A stretch of 64,000 nt of DNA from Lewinellaceae bacterium (GTDB taxonomy: Bacteria > Bacteroidota > Bacteroidia > Chitinophagales > Saprospiraceae): contig JACJYA010000001.1 of the NCBI GenBank assembly GCA_020636315.1, positions 620,001-684,000 of the forward strand, given 5' to 3'. The stretch's first letter is position 1; every line of letters starts with the position of its first letter. Under the pieces are notes generated by a model that was not told the DNA's origin, searched no databases, and saw only the letters and a program-made list of their open reading frames with translations. Of this stretch, positions 1-9,041 are shown one piece after another. A program made the translations under genes and the position numbers.

Positions 1-1
1 G

Positions 2-643
2 AAATCAGAAGAGCTCCTGCTCAACATCCTGCCTGCCGAGACCGCCGAAGAACTCAAGAAGTTCGGCGCCGCCAAGGCCAAGCGCCACGAGTTGGTAACG
101 GTCATGTTCTCCGACTTCAAGGGCTTCTCCCGCATCTCCGAACAGATGGACCCCGAAGACCTCGTCGCCGAGATCGACCACTGCTTCCGCGCCTTTGACG
201 AGATCATGGAAAAGTACGGCCTGGAAAAGATCAAGACCGTGGGCGACGCCTACCTCTGCGTTGGCGGCATCCGGGATGACGACGGCGACGAGGCCACCCG
301 CGTCACCCTTGCCGCCCTGGAGATCCAGAAGTTCATGTCGGCTTTGAAGTTGCAGCGCGAGGCCGAGGCCCGCCCCTGCTTTGAGGCCCGGATCGGCATT
401 CATACCGGAGCTGTGGTGGCCGGCATAGTGGGCATCAAAAAATTCGCCTATGACATCTGGGGCGACACCGTCAACGTGGCCTCCCGCATGGAAACCAACG
501 GGGATGCCGGCAAAGTCAACATCTCGGAAGCCACCTACCAACTCATCGGCGACCTCTTCCGCTGCAGCTACCACGGCCAATATACTGAAACGGACGGGGA
601 GAACATCAATATGTACTTTGTGGAGGAATATTTGGGGGATTGA
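2..643 (+). CDS. Class III adenylate cyclase, C-terminal part (5' end outside window)
   Basis: The frame is open from base 2 and closes with TGA at 641-643, so only the last 213 residues are visible. It begins in an amphipathic linker (LLLNILPAETAEELKKFG) of the kind that precedes many cyclase homology domains. The catalytic domain follows, with a metal-binding Asp in VTVMFSDFKGF, a second Asp in KTVGDAY, and the nucleotide-side segment YDIWGDTVNVASRM. The Lys before TVGD and the Asp of YDIWG are the residues known to favour ATP over GTP, so cyclic AMP is the likely product. The N-terminal sensor part (often TPR, CHASE or membrane segments) lies outside the window, so the input signal cannot be named. 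Confidence 0.9.
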   Translation, partial: KSEELLLNILPAETAEELKKFGAAKAKRHELVTVMFSDFKGFSRISEQMDPEDLVAEIDHCFRAFDEIMEKYGLEKIKTVGDAYLCVGGIRDDDGDEATRVTLAALEIQKFMSALKLQREAEARPCFEARIGIHTGAVVAGIVGIKKFAYDIWGDTVNVASRMETNGDAGKVNISEATYQLIGDLFRCSYHGQYTETDGENINMYFVEEYLGD

Positions 644-790
644 GGGTGGCGGCAGAGCTTTTTTCTATTTATCTTCCACAAGATTATTTTCCTGAAATCC
701 CCTCTGCCATGAAAGGCCCGCCGTTTTTTAGACTGTTCTTTTCTGTGCTTATTCTCAGAAGCCGGCCGGCTCTTCATAATCCTTTCTGAC

Positions 791-2314
791 ATGTTTGTTT
801 TAAGATGCTTCAATACGCTATTCCTGTTTTTGGCCTATCTGGCGGCAACCAAGGCCCAAAGCACTTTTAATATTTCTGCGCATCTTAGCTGGCCCGCCAA
901 TCACTTCCGGGATATGATCGTGGACCAGGACACCATCATCGGCTATGGCCTGGCATACCCCGATAATACCTACTCCCAACAAGGCCTTATCCTTTCCAAG
1001 TTTGACTCTTCCGGCAACCACCTGTTCTCCAGAATGCTACTCGACCCCCTTGGCGAACATCTATCTATCAGTTACAATTGGGGCAAGATCACCAAAACCC
1101 GGGACGGTGGATACATCATGACGGCCGCCCCAACCCACGGCGACGCCGCCTGGCTGATCAAAGTGGATCACCAGTTTGAGGTGGAGTTCATCAAAGAGTA
1201 TCTGGATACAGTGAACCGAAGCCATTTTAGATATATTGCTCCAATTGAACTGAGCGATGGATACTTACTGAGCGGCGCTATACAGCGTCCTAATTATCTT
1301 GATAATTCTTTCGCCCGGAGAGTAGATCAACAGGGTAATACAGTTTGGTTTAAATATTTCGGGGATTATGATGTTGGTAATGTCTTCAATGATATGGCCA
1401 AAATAAATGACACTTTATTTGTTGGCTTTTGTACTATTGAAACCAGCCCCAATAATGCTTTCTCTTCGATCCAATACATAGACTTAAGTGGAAACGTTGT
1501 TCGTTTCTGGCAATCTGAGTTAAACCCAGAGGTAGGTTTTGCCCGAAAGATCCTTTCCATACCTGATGGAGGAGTCATTACTTTTGGCCTGTATCCAGTA
1601 GAATTAATTGGCGAAACTTTGATCGTCCAGCCCACCCTCGCCAAGCTAGACACCGGGTTTCAGATAGAATGGCTGCGCCATTTTGGCTTAGAGGCCCGCC
1701 TGGGCGCCGATGTCATATTCTGGGACATAGAGCCAACTTCCGACGGCAACTACATCGGCGCCGGGGAAAGTTTCGTCAGAGTAACAGGGGAGCCGACCCG
1801 AAGGGTGGGCTGGCTCCACAAATTCTCTCCCGAGGGAGACAGCGTATGGGAAAACCTGATAGACGCCCCATTTCCCATAGTATATACCAACCAGGGCACC
1901 CTCGCCGGCGTAGGCGAACTATCCAGCGGCAGCATCGTGGCGGCGGGAGAAACCATCAACGGCAACCAACGATACATCTGGCTGGTGAAAGTCACTGCTG
2001 ACGGCTGCCTGGATACGCTCTGCTCCACGGTATCTCCGGTGGTGGAGGCGCCGACGCCGGAAGATCGGCCTTTCTCTGTTTATCCTAATCCCACCAACGG
2101 CCCGATCACGCTGGCCTGGGCGGGCATACCGCCGGGGCGGGAGGCGGCCCTACAACTCTTCGACGCCACCGGCCGGGTGGTGTGGCGGGAGCGGCGGCAA
2201 TTGCATCGGCAGATGGAGCTGGCATTGGGCCCGCTGCCGGATGGGGTTTATTTTTTGCAGGTGCGAACGGAGCGGGGGATTTGGGTGGAACGGGTGGTGG
2301 TAAGGAGGGGGTGA
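791..2314 (+). CDS. Secreted protein with T9SS C-terminal sorting domain
   Basis: This 507-residue protein starts with a signal peptide (hydrophobic FNTLFLFLAYLAATKAQ). The body contains repeated blade-like segments with patterns such as TKTRDGGYIM, SIPDGGVITFG and EPTSDGNYIGAGE, typical of beta-propeller-like WD/kelch-type extracellular proteins. The last ~80 residues are a type A T9SS sorting domain (FSVYPNPTNGPITL ... LPDGVYFLQV ... VERVVVRR), so the product should be exported across the outer membrane and anchored or released. Its substrate is unknown. The middle of the gene (about 1200-1640) is strikingly AT-rich compared with both ends (30% G+C on the line at 1381 against 73% at 2101). 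It stands alone between the cyclase and the convergent porZ. Confidence 0.8.
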   Translation: MFVLRCFNTLFLFLAYLAATKAQSTFNISAHLSWPANHFRDMIVDQDTIIGYGLAYPDNTYSQQGLILSKFDSSGNHLFSRMLLDPLGEHLSISYNWGKITKTRDGGYIMTAAPTHGDAAWLIKVDHQFEVEFIKEYLDTVNRSHFRYIAPIELSDGYLLSGAIQRPNYLDNSFARRVDQQGNTVWFKYFGDYDVGNVFNDMAKINDTLFVGFCTIETSPNNAFSSIQYIDLSGNVVRFWQSELNPEVGFARKILSIPDGGVITFGLYPVELIGETLIVQPTLAKLDTGFQIEWLRHFGLEARLGADVIFWDIEPTSDGNYIGAGESFVRVTGEPTRRVGWLHKFSPEGDSVWENLIDAPFPIVYTNQGTLAGVGELSSGSIVAAGETINGNQRYIWLVKVTADGCLDTLCSTVSPVVEAPTPEDRPFSVYPNPTNGPITLAWAGIPPGREAALQLFDATGRVVWRERRQLHRQMELALGPLPDGVYFLQVRTERGIWVERVVVRRG

Positions 2315-2740
2315 GGAGGGGTTGCTGGGTTTTTTACCCGCCTCTGCGGGCAGTAGCCCGCTCTGGCGGGCGAAGGCCCGGCTGAGGAACGAGGACGGGC
2401 TGGGGGGCTGGTTTTTTTGGTTCCTGAGGTTTTTTGATTCCTGGTTTCTGGCCTTCCTGGAAACCAGTGAGCCTGCGTGCCAGCCCTTAATTGATCTATA
2501 CCGCTTAAAAAACAGCTCCCCCTACATCACACAATACCCTAAAAAACAGGGGACTACATCTCTTCCGTGTCATTTTCCGCCTGTTTTACCCAATGATGGA
2601 GAGCTGCGAACTGTCCTGGTTTTTAAAGGAAAAAGGCGGTAACTTTAGCTTGGCGTAGTTTTTCCGGGCTCGGCTAGTGGCCAGGCGAACTTTAAGTCGC
2701 CTGGCCACTAGCAGGGCGCAAAAAAAACGCCGCCCCAAAT
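2315..2740. other. Intergenic region with GC hairpins and repeat remnants
   Basis: No convincing gene lies here; the 106-codon frame inside it has no family features. The stretch holds two small GC palindromes (stems CCCGC/GCGGG at 2337-2350 and 2357-2370), an 8-bp perfect stem CTGGTTTC/GAAACCAG at 2441-2467 inside a repeat that resembles a segment near 17013, and a long terminator-like hairpin at 2673-2712. Confidence 0.6.
2673..2712. terminator. Long hairpin between convergent genes
   Basis: A 16-bp perfect inverted repeat (GCTAGTGGCCAGGCGA with its complement) extends by three more pairs across a single bulged A, leaving a tiny loop. It sits between the convergent T9SS cargo gene and porZ. 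It lacks a good T-run on either side, so it may be a bidirectional stop or a mobile palindrome rather than a classical intrinsic terminator. Confidence 0.5.
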
Positions 2741-5074
2741 TCAATTCAACACCAATATCTTGGCCACCGCCGCATCCGCCTTGCCGGTAAAGCCGGTAAA
2801 CCGCGGGTTGCTGGAGCTGAAAACCAGATAGACCCCCGAGTTGACCCGCCGGCCGTTGTAGTCCCGGCCGTTCCAGATGGCCTGGCCGCCCAGGGCGGTG
2901 GTTTCATACACCAGCTTGCCCGTCACATCAGTGATCTTGACGGTGGCGTCGCGGGCCAGGCCACGGATGGCGATGGGGCCGTCGTAATCCTCCCGCACAG
3001 GATTGGGAAAGACCTCTATTTCAGTTTTGTGGGTGCGGCCGCCGGCAATGGCGTCGCTTTGGTAGGAAAGCATGCCGTTGACCGTACCGATGAAGACCTC
3101 ACCCGATTCCTGATCGACGGCGATCTCGATCACGTCATTATCGAAAAGCGGAGAATTGTTTTCGGTGAATCGCGCCACCTGTTCCTCGCCGTTGGAGGAA
3201 AGCAGGAAGACGCCATTCTTGGTGCCCACCCATTTGCGGTTGGCTCCGTCAACGGCGATGGTTTGCACCACCTCGGTTTCCAGCAGGTAGGCGCCGAAAC
3301 CATCGACCTCCACGATGCGGCGGGAGCCCCGGCATTCCGGCTCAAAGGCGCTGCCCCCGCATTCGAAGATGATGATGCCCTCGGTAGTGCCCACCCAGAT
3401 GTTGCCCTCCAGGTCGGCGGCCAGGCAGTTGACGTTGTTGGTGGCCAGCTCGCTGTTGTTGGAGGTGAACACCCGGCAGCGGTCGTCGTTGGGGTCATCG
3501 AGCACGCCTTCATCGAAAAGCATTACGCCGGCGCTGTTGTTGCCGATCATCATCCATTTGTAGCCCTGGCCGTCGATGGCCAGGTCGAAGACCTGGTTCT
3601 GGCTGCAACCCGGCATTTCGAAGCTGCGCCAGCTGCCATCGGGTTGCAATACCGACAGCGGTTGGGGGGCAGAGTTGTTCGCCACCCACAGGTTGCCGTC
3701 TTCATCCAGGGCCAGGCCGGGCACCCGGACGCGGGGATCGCCCAGGGCTCGCTGCAGGGAAGAATTGGTTTCGATGTACTGGGTGATCTGATCTCCATCC
3801 AGTTCGATCAGGCCTTCCGTGTAGCTGCCGACATAGACCTTACCATTGCCAGGATTGGCTAGGATGGTAACGAAATCCACCGGGTCATCGTCATTGGTGT
3901 TGGGGTCGGGGCCTTTGAGGTCGTCCCGCAGCTGGCGGTTGTAGATCGTCCATTGCCCGTCGATAAAAGAAGCGAAGCCGTCGGAGTTGAAGCGGGCGCT
4001 GAGGGTCTGGTCGAGGCCGCCGGTAGCCAGCCACAGTTCACCGTTGGCCACATCCATATCCCAGGCGGACTCCGACCAGGGCGAATTAAACTCCACGATG
4101 TCGCAGAAATCCGTCACACTCCTGGCCATCCGGAAGCCTCCCCGCACCCGGTCGTTCCCGAACCACAGGCGCCCCTGGCTGTCTTCGATGGCGTAATTGG
4201 GCGCTTCCACACAATTGCCGATGATGATGCCCTGGCTGCCGTCCGGATGAAAATAAACGATGCGGCCGGGGCGAAAGCCCGCCAGCAGGTGGACGCCCTC
4301 ATCGGTGAGGAATTCCAAAGTGGAACCCTGCTCATAGTGGACGAAGGACAATTGGTTATTTTCATACCGCCACAAGGTGTCGTTGACACCCAGGTGCAGT
4401 GCACCGTCGAAGGTGGCAAAAGCTTTTGCCGAATAATCGGCAGGGAAGCCGTCTTCCGGGCCGAGGAGTTTCCAGTTGCCGAAGTCGTCGAGGTTGACAT
4501 TGCTCACCGGAGCCCGGTAAACGCCCTCCGCTGTTGCGGCATAGATGGAGCCATCGAAGAGGTGGACGGATTCCACCGCAATACCGGTAAAGGTGGTAAA
4601 GACAAATTCATTGGCAAAGATGTTGATCTTGGAAACGCCGTAATTGGCCGCCAGATAGGCCATCGAATCGTTCTCGATATAAATGTCATAAATGCGCTTC
4701 TCGCCGATGAAGTTGCTGAAATTCCGGATCTGGCTCATCGTCACAATATCGCCATCCGGCTTGAGCAGGTCGATGACCGTATTCTGGTAAACGACAATGA
4801 GAATATCGCTCATCGGGTTGTAGCGGATAAATTCTATGCCCACATTACTCAGCCCATCTACCTTTGAGATGAAACGGGTGGAAAGCTCTTCCTTGTCCAG
4901 TTCCACGATCATGTTATTGGTAGAGTAGAAAACCTTGTCATCACTCTGGGTAACATACCTGCCGGTACGGTGGGGCAGGTGGCTCCTCCATTTGCCGATG
5001 GGGAGGGCATTCTGCGCCAGAGCGGGGCCTGCCAGAAAGAGCGTCATATAAAGGGAGAGTAGTATTCCACGCAT
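2741..5074 (-). CDS. porZ: Type IX secretion system protein PorZ
   Basis: PorZ is a surface-exposed component of the T9SS attachment machinery that carries and delivers A-LPS to cargo. From the internal ATG at 5074 the protein is 777 residues, close to the 776 of the Porphyromonas protein. It has a signal peptide (GILLSLYMTLFLAGPALAQ), the PorZ propeller opening (IGKWRSHLPHRTGRYVTQ, then VDGLSNVGIEFIRYNP), two rounds of two-component-regulator-like propeller blades (for example GNLWVANN, GNIWVGTTEGI, NRKWVGTKNGVFLL), and a C-terminal sorting-type domain (IEVFPNPVREDY ... RVNSGVYLVF). The longer frame up to 5137 is rejected because it would start inside the promoter box at 5135-5142. It is isolated from other T9SS genes here. 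Confidence 0.85.
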   Translation of the reverse strand: MRGILLSLYMTLFLAGPALAQNALPIGKWRSHLPHRTGRYVTQSDDKVFYSTNNMIVELDKEELSTRFISKVDGLSNVGIEFIRYNPMSDILIVVYQNTVIDLLKPDGDIVTMSQIRNFSNFIGEKRIYDIYIENDSMAYLAANYGVSKINIFANEFVFTTFTGIAVESVHLFDGSIYAATAEGVYRAPVSNVNLDDFGNWKLLGPEDGFPADYSAKAFATFDGALHLGVNDTLWRYENNQLSFVHYEQGSTLEFLTDEGVHLLAGFRPGRIVYFHPDGSQGIIIGNCVEAPNYAIEDSQGRLWFGNDRVRGGFRMARSVTDFCDIVEFNSPWSESAWDMDVANGELWLATGGLDQTLSARFNSDGFASFIDGQWTIYNRQLRDDLKGPDPNTNDDDPVDFVTILANPGNGKVYVGSYTEGLIELDGDQITQYIETNSSLQRALGDPRVRVPGLALDEDGNLWVANNSAPQPLSVLQPDGSWRSFEMPGCSQNQVFDLAIDGQGYKWMMIGNNSAGVMLFDEGVLDDPNDDRCRVFTSNNSELATNNVNCLAADLEGNIWVGTTEGIIIFECGGSAFEPECRGSRRIVEVDGFGAYLLETEVVQTIAVDGANRKWVGTKNGVFLLSSNGEEQVARFTENNSPLFDNDVIEIAVDQESGEVFIGTVNGMLSYQSDAIAGGRTHKTEIEVFPNPVREDYDGPIAIRGLARDATVKITDVTGKLVYETTALGGQAIWNGRDYNGRRVNSGVYLVFSSSNPRFTGFTGKADAAVAKILVLN

Positions 5075-5134
5075 GAGTCGTCGAATTTTTCGGAAATGTA
5101 GATGATCTTGCACACCTGAAAATAACTGGGACCG

Positions 5135-5142
5135 CAAAGGTA
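5135..5142 (-). promoter_or_regulatory. -7 box (TACCTTTG) of porZ
   Basis: The minus strand reads TACCTTTG followed by C, an exact match to the Bacteroidota -7 consensus TAnnTTTG. It lies about 60 bases upstream of the ATG at 5074, giving a leader of roughly 55 bases. No clear -33 TTG is seen. Its position excludes the longer porZ start. Confidence 0.55.
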
Positions 5143-5248
5143 ATATTGTTCAGGGAAAATAGTTTAAAAGGCGGATCGGCGACAAGGGGGAGAGGGGGAT
5201 GGGGAGAGAGGGGGATGGGAGGAGGGGGGAGGATGGGACAGTGCATTG

Positions 5249-5848
5249 TCAGTCTTTGTAAAGCCCGCTTTTTTCCAGGTATTCATATACGGCATCCGGC
5301 ACCAGGTATTGCACCGAATACCCATCGCGGATACAGGTTCGGATATAACTGGCGCTGATGTGCATTTGAGGGGTATCGAATGACCGCACATTGGGGTGTT
5401 CGGCCAATTGGCCCAGCTCGTGGCCGGGGCGCTGATAAACGTAGATCTCATAATCCCGCAGGAGGATCTCGTAGTTCTTCCATTTGTGGAGCGTGGCAAG
5501 GTTGTCCCCGCCCATGATGAGGACGAAATCCCGGGACGGATATTTCTCTTTCAGGTAAACCAGCGTATCTATTGTATAAGAAGGTTTAGGCAGGGTGAAT
5601 TCGATGTCGGAAGCTTTGAGCCTGAGGTTGTCGCCAATGGCCAGGCGGACGAGGTGGAGGCGGTCGTAATCACGGGCGAGGCTGCGCTTAAGCTTGAGCG
5701 GGTTCTGAGGAGAAACCACCAGCCAGACCTCCTTCAGGCCGGCGCGGGTGGCCATAAAGTTAGCTATAATCATGTGCCCCACATGTACGGGGTTGAACGA
5801 ACCAAAGAACAGCCCTGTTTTTTCAGCCTCTGCTGCCATAACTGCCAT
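5249..5848 (-). CDS. nadD: Nicotinate-nucleotide adenylyltransferase
   Basis: NadD transfers AMP from ATP to nicotinate mononucleotide, giving deamido-NAD in NAD biosynthesis. The protein (199 residues, normal length) has the class signature GSFNPVHVGHMIIANFM near the N-terminus, the conserved core LVVSPQNPLK and IMGGDNLATLHKWKN, and a C-terminal SASYIR segment in the place of the usual SSTxIR nucleotide-binding motif. It is transcribed after the small lipoprotein gene, 36 bases away, and probably shares its transcript. Starts at codon 1 or codon 4 are both possible. Confidence 0.93.
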   Translation of the reverse strand: MAVMAAEAEKTGLFFGSFNPVHVGHMIIANFMATRAGLKEVWLVVSPQNPLKLKRSLARDYDRLHLVRLAIGDNLRLKASDIEFTLPKPSYTIDTLVYLKEKYPSRDFVLIMGGDNLATLHKWKNYEILLRDYEIYVYQRPGHELGQLAEHPNVRSFDTPQMHISASYIRTCIRDGYSVQYLVPDAVYEYLEKSGLYKD

Positions 5849-5884
5849 TACCTGTAAAGAAAATGCGCGTATTCACGAAACCCG

Positions 5885-6346
5885 TCATTCCTCTCCGATC
5901 TCATCTTCCAGATACTCCTCCAGCAAACTGTCCGGGACGGATTCAATAACGTCATTCTCAATTATGATATCTTCCTCCGGAGCATCTACCAGCCACCGGC
6001 CTTCAATATGGATGAGGCGATAATCGGCAGTATATCGTTCATACTGGTCTTCCAGTACGCAGGAGCACTTGATCGTATCCCCCGGGCCTTCACAGGCCAT
6101 CGACAGGAAGCGGGTGTCCAGCATGGTGGAATCCACCTGTTCATTAGAAATGATCGCCTCCAGCTCAGATAGCCACTGCCTGCCGGCGGGAGTACTTAAA
6201 GCCCGGGCTTCCTCAAATTTATTCTTGTCGATGAATGCCTGGTATTGCTTCAACACCTCTTCCGGTGTCTCCGATTCGGGCGTTTCCTGTTTACAGCCAA
6301 TCAGCAGGAACAGGAAAGCCATCAGTATGAATATTGTACTTTTCAT
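5885..6346 (-). CDS. Small lipoprotein, possibly DUF4878-like
   Basis: This 153-residue protein has a lipoprotein signal (MKSTIFILMAFLFLLIGC, with the lipobox LIGC). The mature part begins with a Glu/Thr linker (KQETPESETPEE) and a segment (EEVLKQYQAFIDKNKFEEARALS) that resembles the start of the small alpha+beta DUF4878/NTF2-like fold, ending in an acidic tail. The family match is tentative. It lies between dnaN (102 bases upstream) and nadD on the same strand. Function unknown. Confidence 0.65.
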   Translation of the reverse strand: MKSTIFILMAFLFLLIGCKQETPESETPEEVLKQYQAFIDKNKFEEARALSTPAGRQWLSELEAIISNEQVDSTMLDTRFLSMACEGPGDTIKCSCVLEDQYERYTADYRLIHIEGRWLVDAPEEDIIIENDVIESVPDSLLEEYLEDEIGEE

Positions 6347-6448
6347 CTAAAACCCTTTCAGTTTTCGTGGACAGGCACAGGAGGCTTAGGCTGAATGGTA
6401 TTTTCAGAGTGGCCTGCCGCTCCCGAAGTACGGCCCGGAAATGGGGCG

Positions 6449-7573
6449 CTAGTTGCTCAGCATGACCGGCATGACCAGCATGAGGATCTCTTCACCCTCC
6501 GTTTCTTCAGCCGGCAGCAGAATGCCTGCCCGGGTAGGGGTTGACAATTCCATCTTCACCTCTTCAGACTCCAGGACGCTGAGCATCTCGACCAGGAACT
6601 TGGCATTGAAACCGATGTTCAGTGGGGCGCCGTCATAAGAACAGGCCAACTGTTCAGTAGCTTCGTTGGAGAAATCCAGGTCCTGGGCCGAAACGGTCAG
6701 GCTGCCTTCATTGATATTCAGGGTAACCTGGTTGGTCGTTTTATTGGCATAGATGGCGATGCGGCGCAGAGAGTTCTGAAAATCCGCCCTGTCCAGTGTC
6801 AGCGTGTTGGGGTTGTCAACGGGGATAACGGCGTTGTAGTCCGGATAGCGATGGTCGATCAGCCGACAGACCAGTTCTGTATCCCCGAAAGCGAAAAAGG
6901 CATTGGATACATTGAAGGACAGCTTCACTGCATCATCGCCCTTTTCGGGAAGGATGCCTTTCATGAGGTTAAGCGCCTTTTTGGGCACAATAAAGGAGGC
7001 GGATACTTCGCTCTGTACATCCTGGAAAGTATATTTGACCAGTTTGTGGGCATCGGTAGCCACCAGGATGAGCTTGCTGAAATCCACCTGAAAATAAACG
7101 CCGGTCATCGGGGGGCGCAGTTCGTCGTTGCTGGCCGCGAATATGGTCTTGGCGATACCTCGCGAAAGAGCGTGGGCCGAAATGGAAAGCGTATCGTCTT
7201 CGGATTCCGGAGCGGGTATCTTCGGGAAGTCATCGGGGTCTCTGCCCGCCAGCTTGTATTTCCCATAAGCCGAGGTGATCTCAATCCCGTAGGTGTCGGT
7301 ATCCACCGTGAAGGTGATGGGTTGTTGAGGCAAGGCTTTCAGGGTTTCGAGCAGGATCTTTGCGGGCACGGCAACCGACCCGTCGGTATCGGCCATCACC
7401 TCGATACGGGTGGTGATGGAGATCTCCAGGTCGGAAGCGGCGATCTTCAGCTCATTATCAGAGATGGTGAACAGGAAATCCTCGAGGATGGGCAGCACGG
7501 CGCTGGAAGAGATGGCGCCGCCGGCGATCTGAAGATGCCTGAGTAATTCAGAGGAAGAAACACTGAATTTCAT
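6449..7573 (-). CDS. dnaN: DNA polymerase III sliding clamp, beta subunit
   Basis: The beta clamp is a ring dimer that tethers the replicative polymerase to DNA. The protein has the standard length (374 residues) and runs through the three clamp domains: MKFSVSSSELLRHLQ at the N-terminus, the inter-domain stretch FPKIPAPE, HRYPDYNAVIP in the central domain, and the C-terminal LVMPVML, which closes the protein-binding pocket. dnaA is not adjacent in this window. The gene is divergent from the M16-like gene, with about 200 bases between. Confidence 0.97.
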   Translation of the reverse strand: MKFSVSSSELLRHLQIAGGAISSSAVLPILEDFLFTISDNELKIAASDLEISITTRIEVMADTDGSVAVPAKILLETLKALPQQPITFTVDTDTYGIEITSAYGKYKLAGRDPDDFPKIPAPESEDDTLSISAHALSRGIAKTIFAASNDELRPPMTGVYFQVDFSKLILVATDAHKLVKYTFQDVQSEVSASFIVPKKALNLMKGILPEKGDDAVKLSFNVSNAFFAFGDTELVCRLIDHRYPDYNAVIPVDNPNTLTLDRADFQNSLRRIAIYANKTTNQVTLNINEGSLTVSAQDLDFSNEATEQLACSYDGAPLNIGFNAKFLVEMLSVLESEEVKMELSTPTRAGILLPAEETEGEEILMLVMPVMLSN

Positions 7574-7612
7574 AGTTTATCGGGTAGGGTTTTACAATTT
7601 CGGTTTAAAACA

Positions 7613-7620
7613 CAAAAATA
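7613..7620 (-). promoter_or_regulatory. Candidate -7 box of dnaN
   Basis: The minus strand reads TATTTTTG, matching TAnnTTTG, about 40 bases before the dnaN ATG. Directly upstream are a small palindrome (GTCTTT-CTC-AAAGAC at 7621-7635), a second (CAACAG-C-CTGTTG at 7654-7666), and on the minus strand TTATCAACA (7662-7670), one base off a DnaA box (TTATCCACA). No convincing -33 element is visible, so the call is tentative. Confidence 0.35.
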
Positions 7621-7769
7621 GTCTTTCTCAAAGACTTTATCAGCATGAATAACCAACAGCCTGTTGATAAGCGATGCCCCGTCGGGTTCCTTTTCAAGAA
7701 AGTTGTTCCTTCGCACAACTTTTTGCCGGGGCAAAGGTGTATTATTATCCTCGAACAAACTAATGAAAA

Positions 7770-9041
7770 ATGCCAAACCGAACCAGCCCGCCACCGATCA
7801 GGGAAATAAACAACCTTCGGCTCCCCGGAATCGAGCAACATACGCTCGACAACGGTATGCCGCTATATGATATCCGCATGGGCACTCAGGAAGTGCTCAA
7901 GCTGGAAGTCGTCTTTCAGGCGGGGCGCCCCTTCGAGAAAAAGCAACTGGCGGCACGCGCCACCTCGAGCCTGCTGCGGGAAGGCACCCGCTCATTCAGC
8001 GCCGCCCGGATCGCCGAGCAACTCGACTTTTACGGCTGCAGCCTGAGCCTGCCTTTCAACCTGGATACCTCCAACGTCATTTTCTACAGCCTCAACAAGC
8101 ATTTCGGCCGCCTGATGCCCATCCTTGAAGAGGTCCTGGGAGCGCCTTCCTTTCCCGAGGCCGAACTCAATGCGTTCATCAAGCGCAACCAGCGCCGGCT
8201 TGAGGTGGACCTGGCGAAGAACGACATCGTCGCCTACCGAAAGGTCACGGAGTTTATTTTCGGCCCCAACCACCCATACGGTTACAACAGTTACCCTGAA
8301 ACCTATGCCGCGCTGCGGCGCGACGACCTGCTGGAGCACTTCAGCCGCCTTTTCAACAGCAGCAATTGCGCAGCCTTCATCAGCGGTAAAACTTCACCCG
8401 AGATCATTGCCATAGCCAATGAATCCCTGAGCCGCGCCATACCGCCGGGAAAGGCTGCCCGGGCAGCGCTTCAGCCCGGCACTGCCTCCCCCGAAGCCGT
8501 AAAGATCCACCGCCCGGATACGGTACAGGCTGCCATCCGGATCGGCCGGCGCCTTTTCAACCGGCGCCACGAGGATTACCTGGGTATGTACCTGCTCAAT
8601 ACCATCCTGGGAGGGTATTTCGGTTCCCGGCTGATGGACAACATCCGCGAAGAGAAAGGATATACTTATAATATATATTCCATGCTCGACAGTATGCAAT
8701 TCGACGGATATTTCTACATCGGCACCGAGGTGGGCAATGAATTTGTGGAAGATACCCTTCGGCAGATATATCTCGAAATGGAGCGCCTTCAGCAGGAACC
8801 TCCCGGCGCCGATGAACTCGCCATGGTCCGCAATTACCTGATGGGGAACTTTCTGGCCATGCTCGACGGGCCCTTCAACGTCTCGGAAGTAGCCCGCGCC
8901 CTGGTTACGGAGGGGTTGCCCTTCTCTTTTTTCGAAGAAATGGTGGAGGCAACCAGAGCGGCCGGCGCCGATGAGATCCAGAAGCTGGCGCAACGCTACC
9001 TTTGCCGGGAGGATATGTGGGAAGTTGTTGTTGGAGTGTAG
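7770..9041 (+). CDS. M16-family peptidase homologue lacking the zinc motif
   Basis: The 423-residue protein follows the M16B (pitrilysin/insulinase) layout: an N-terminal half-domain (LKLEVVFQAGRPFEKKQLAA ...), a linker, and a second half with the M16 hallmark LGGYFGSRLMDNIREEKGYTY. Where active members carry HxxEH (as in HFLEHMLFKGT), this one reads ARATSSLLREGT, so the zinc ligands and catalytic Glu are gone. Non-catalytic M16 subunits normally pair with an active one, usually the next gene; none is present in this window. No signal peptide is evident. It starts at an ATG 197 bases from divergent dnaN. Confidence 0.85.
   Translation: MPNRTSPPPIREINNLRLPGIEQHTLDNGMPLYDIRMGTQEVLKLEVVFQAGRPFEKKQLAARATSSLLREGTRSFSAARIAEQLDFYGCSLSLPFNLDTSNVIFYSLNKHFGRLMPILEEVLGAPSFPEAELNAFIKRNQRRLEVDLAKNDIVAYRKVTEFIFGPNHPYGYNSYPETYAALRRDDLLEHFSRLFNSSNCAAFISGKTSPEIIAIANESLSRAIPPGKAARAALQPGTASPEAVKIHRPDTVQAAIRIGRRLFNRRHEDYLGMYLLNTILGGYFGSRLMDNIREEKGYTYNIYSMLDSMQFDGYFYIGTEVGNEFVEDTLRQIYLEMERLQQEPPGADELAMVRNYLMGNFLAMLDGPFNVSEVARALVTEGLPFSFFEEMVEATRAAGADEIQKLAQRYLCREDMWEVVVGV

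Noticed and set aside
2322..2642. 106-codon frame after the first T9SS cargo gene
   Set aside because: It runs through hairpins and repeat-like DNA, has no ribosome site or family resemblance, and its composition follows the repeats.
3029..4867. Several long frames opposite porZ
   Set aside because: porZ matches its family in length and motifs and has a promoter box; the opposite frames show no domain.
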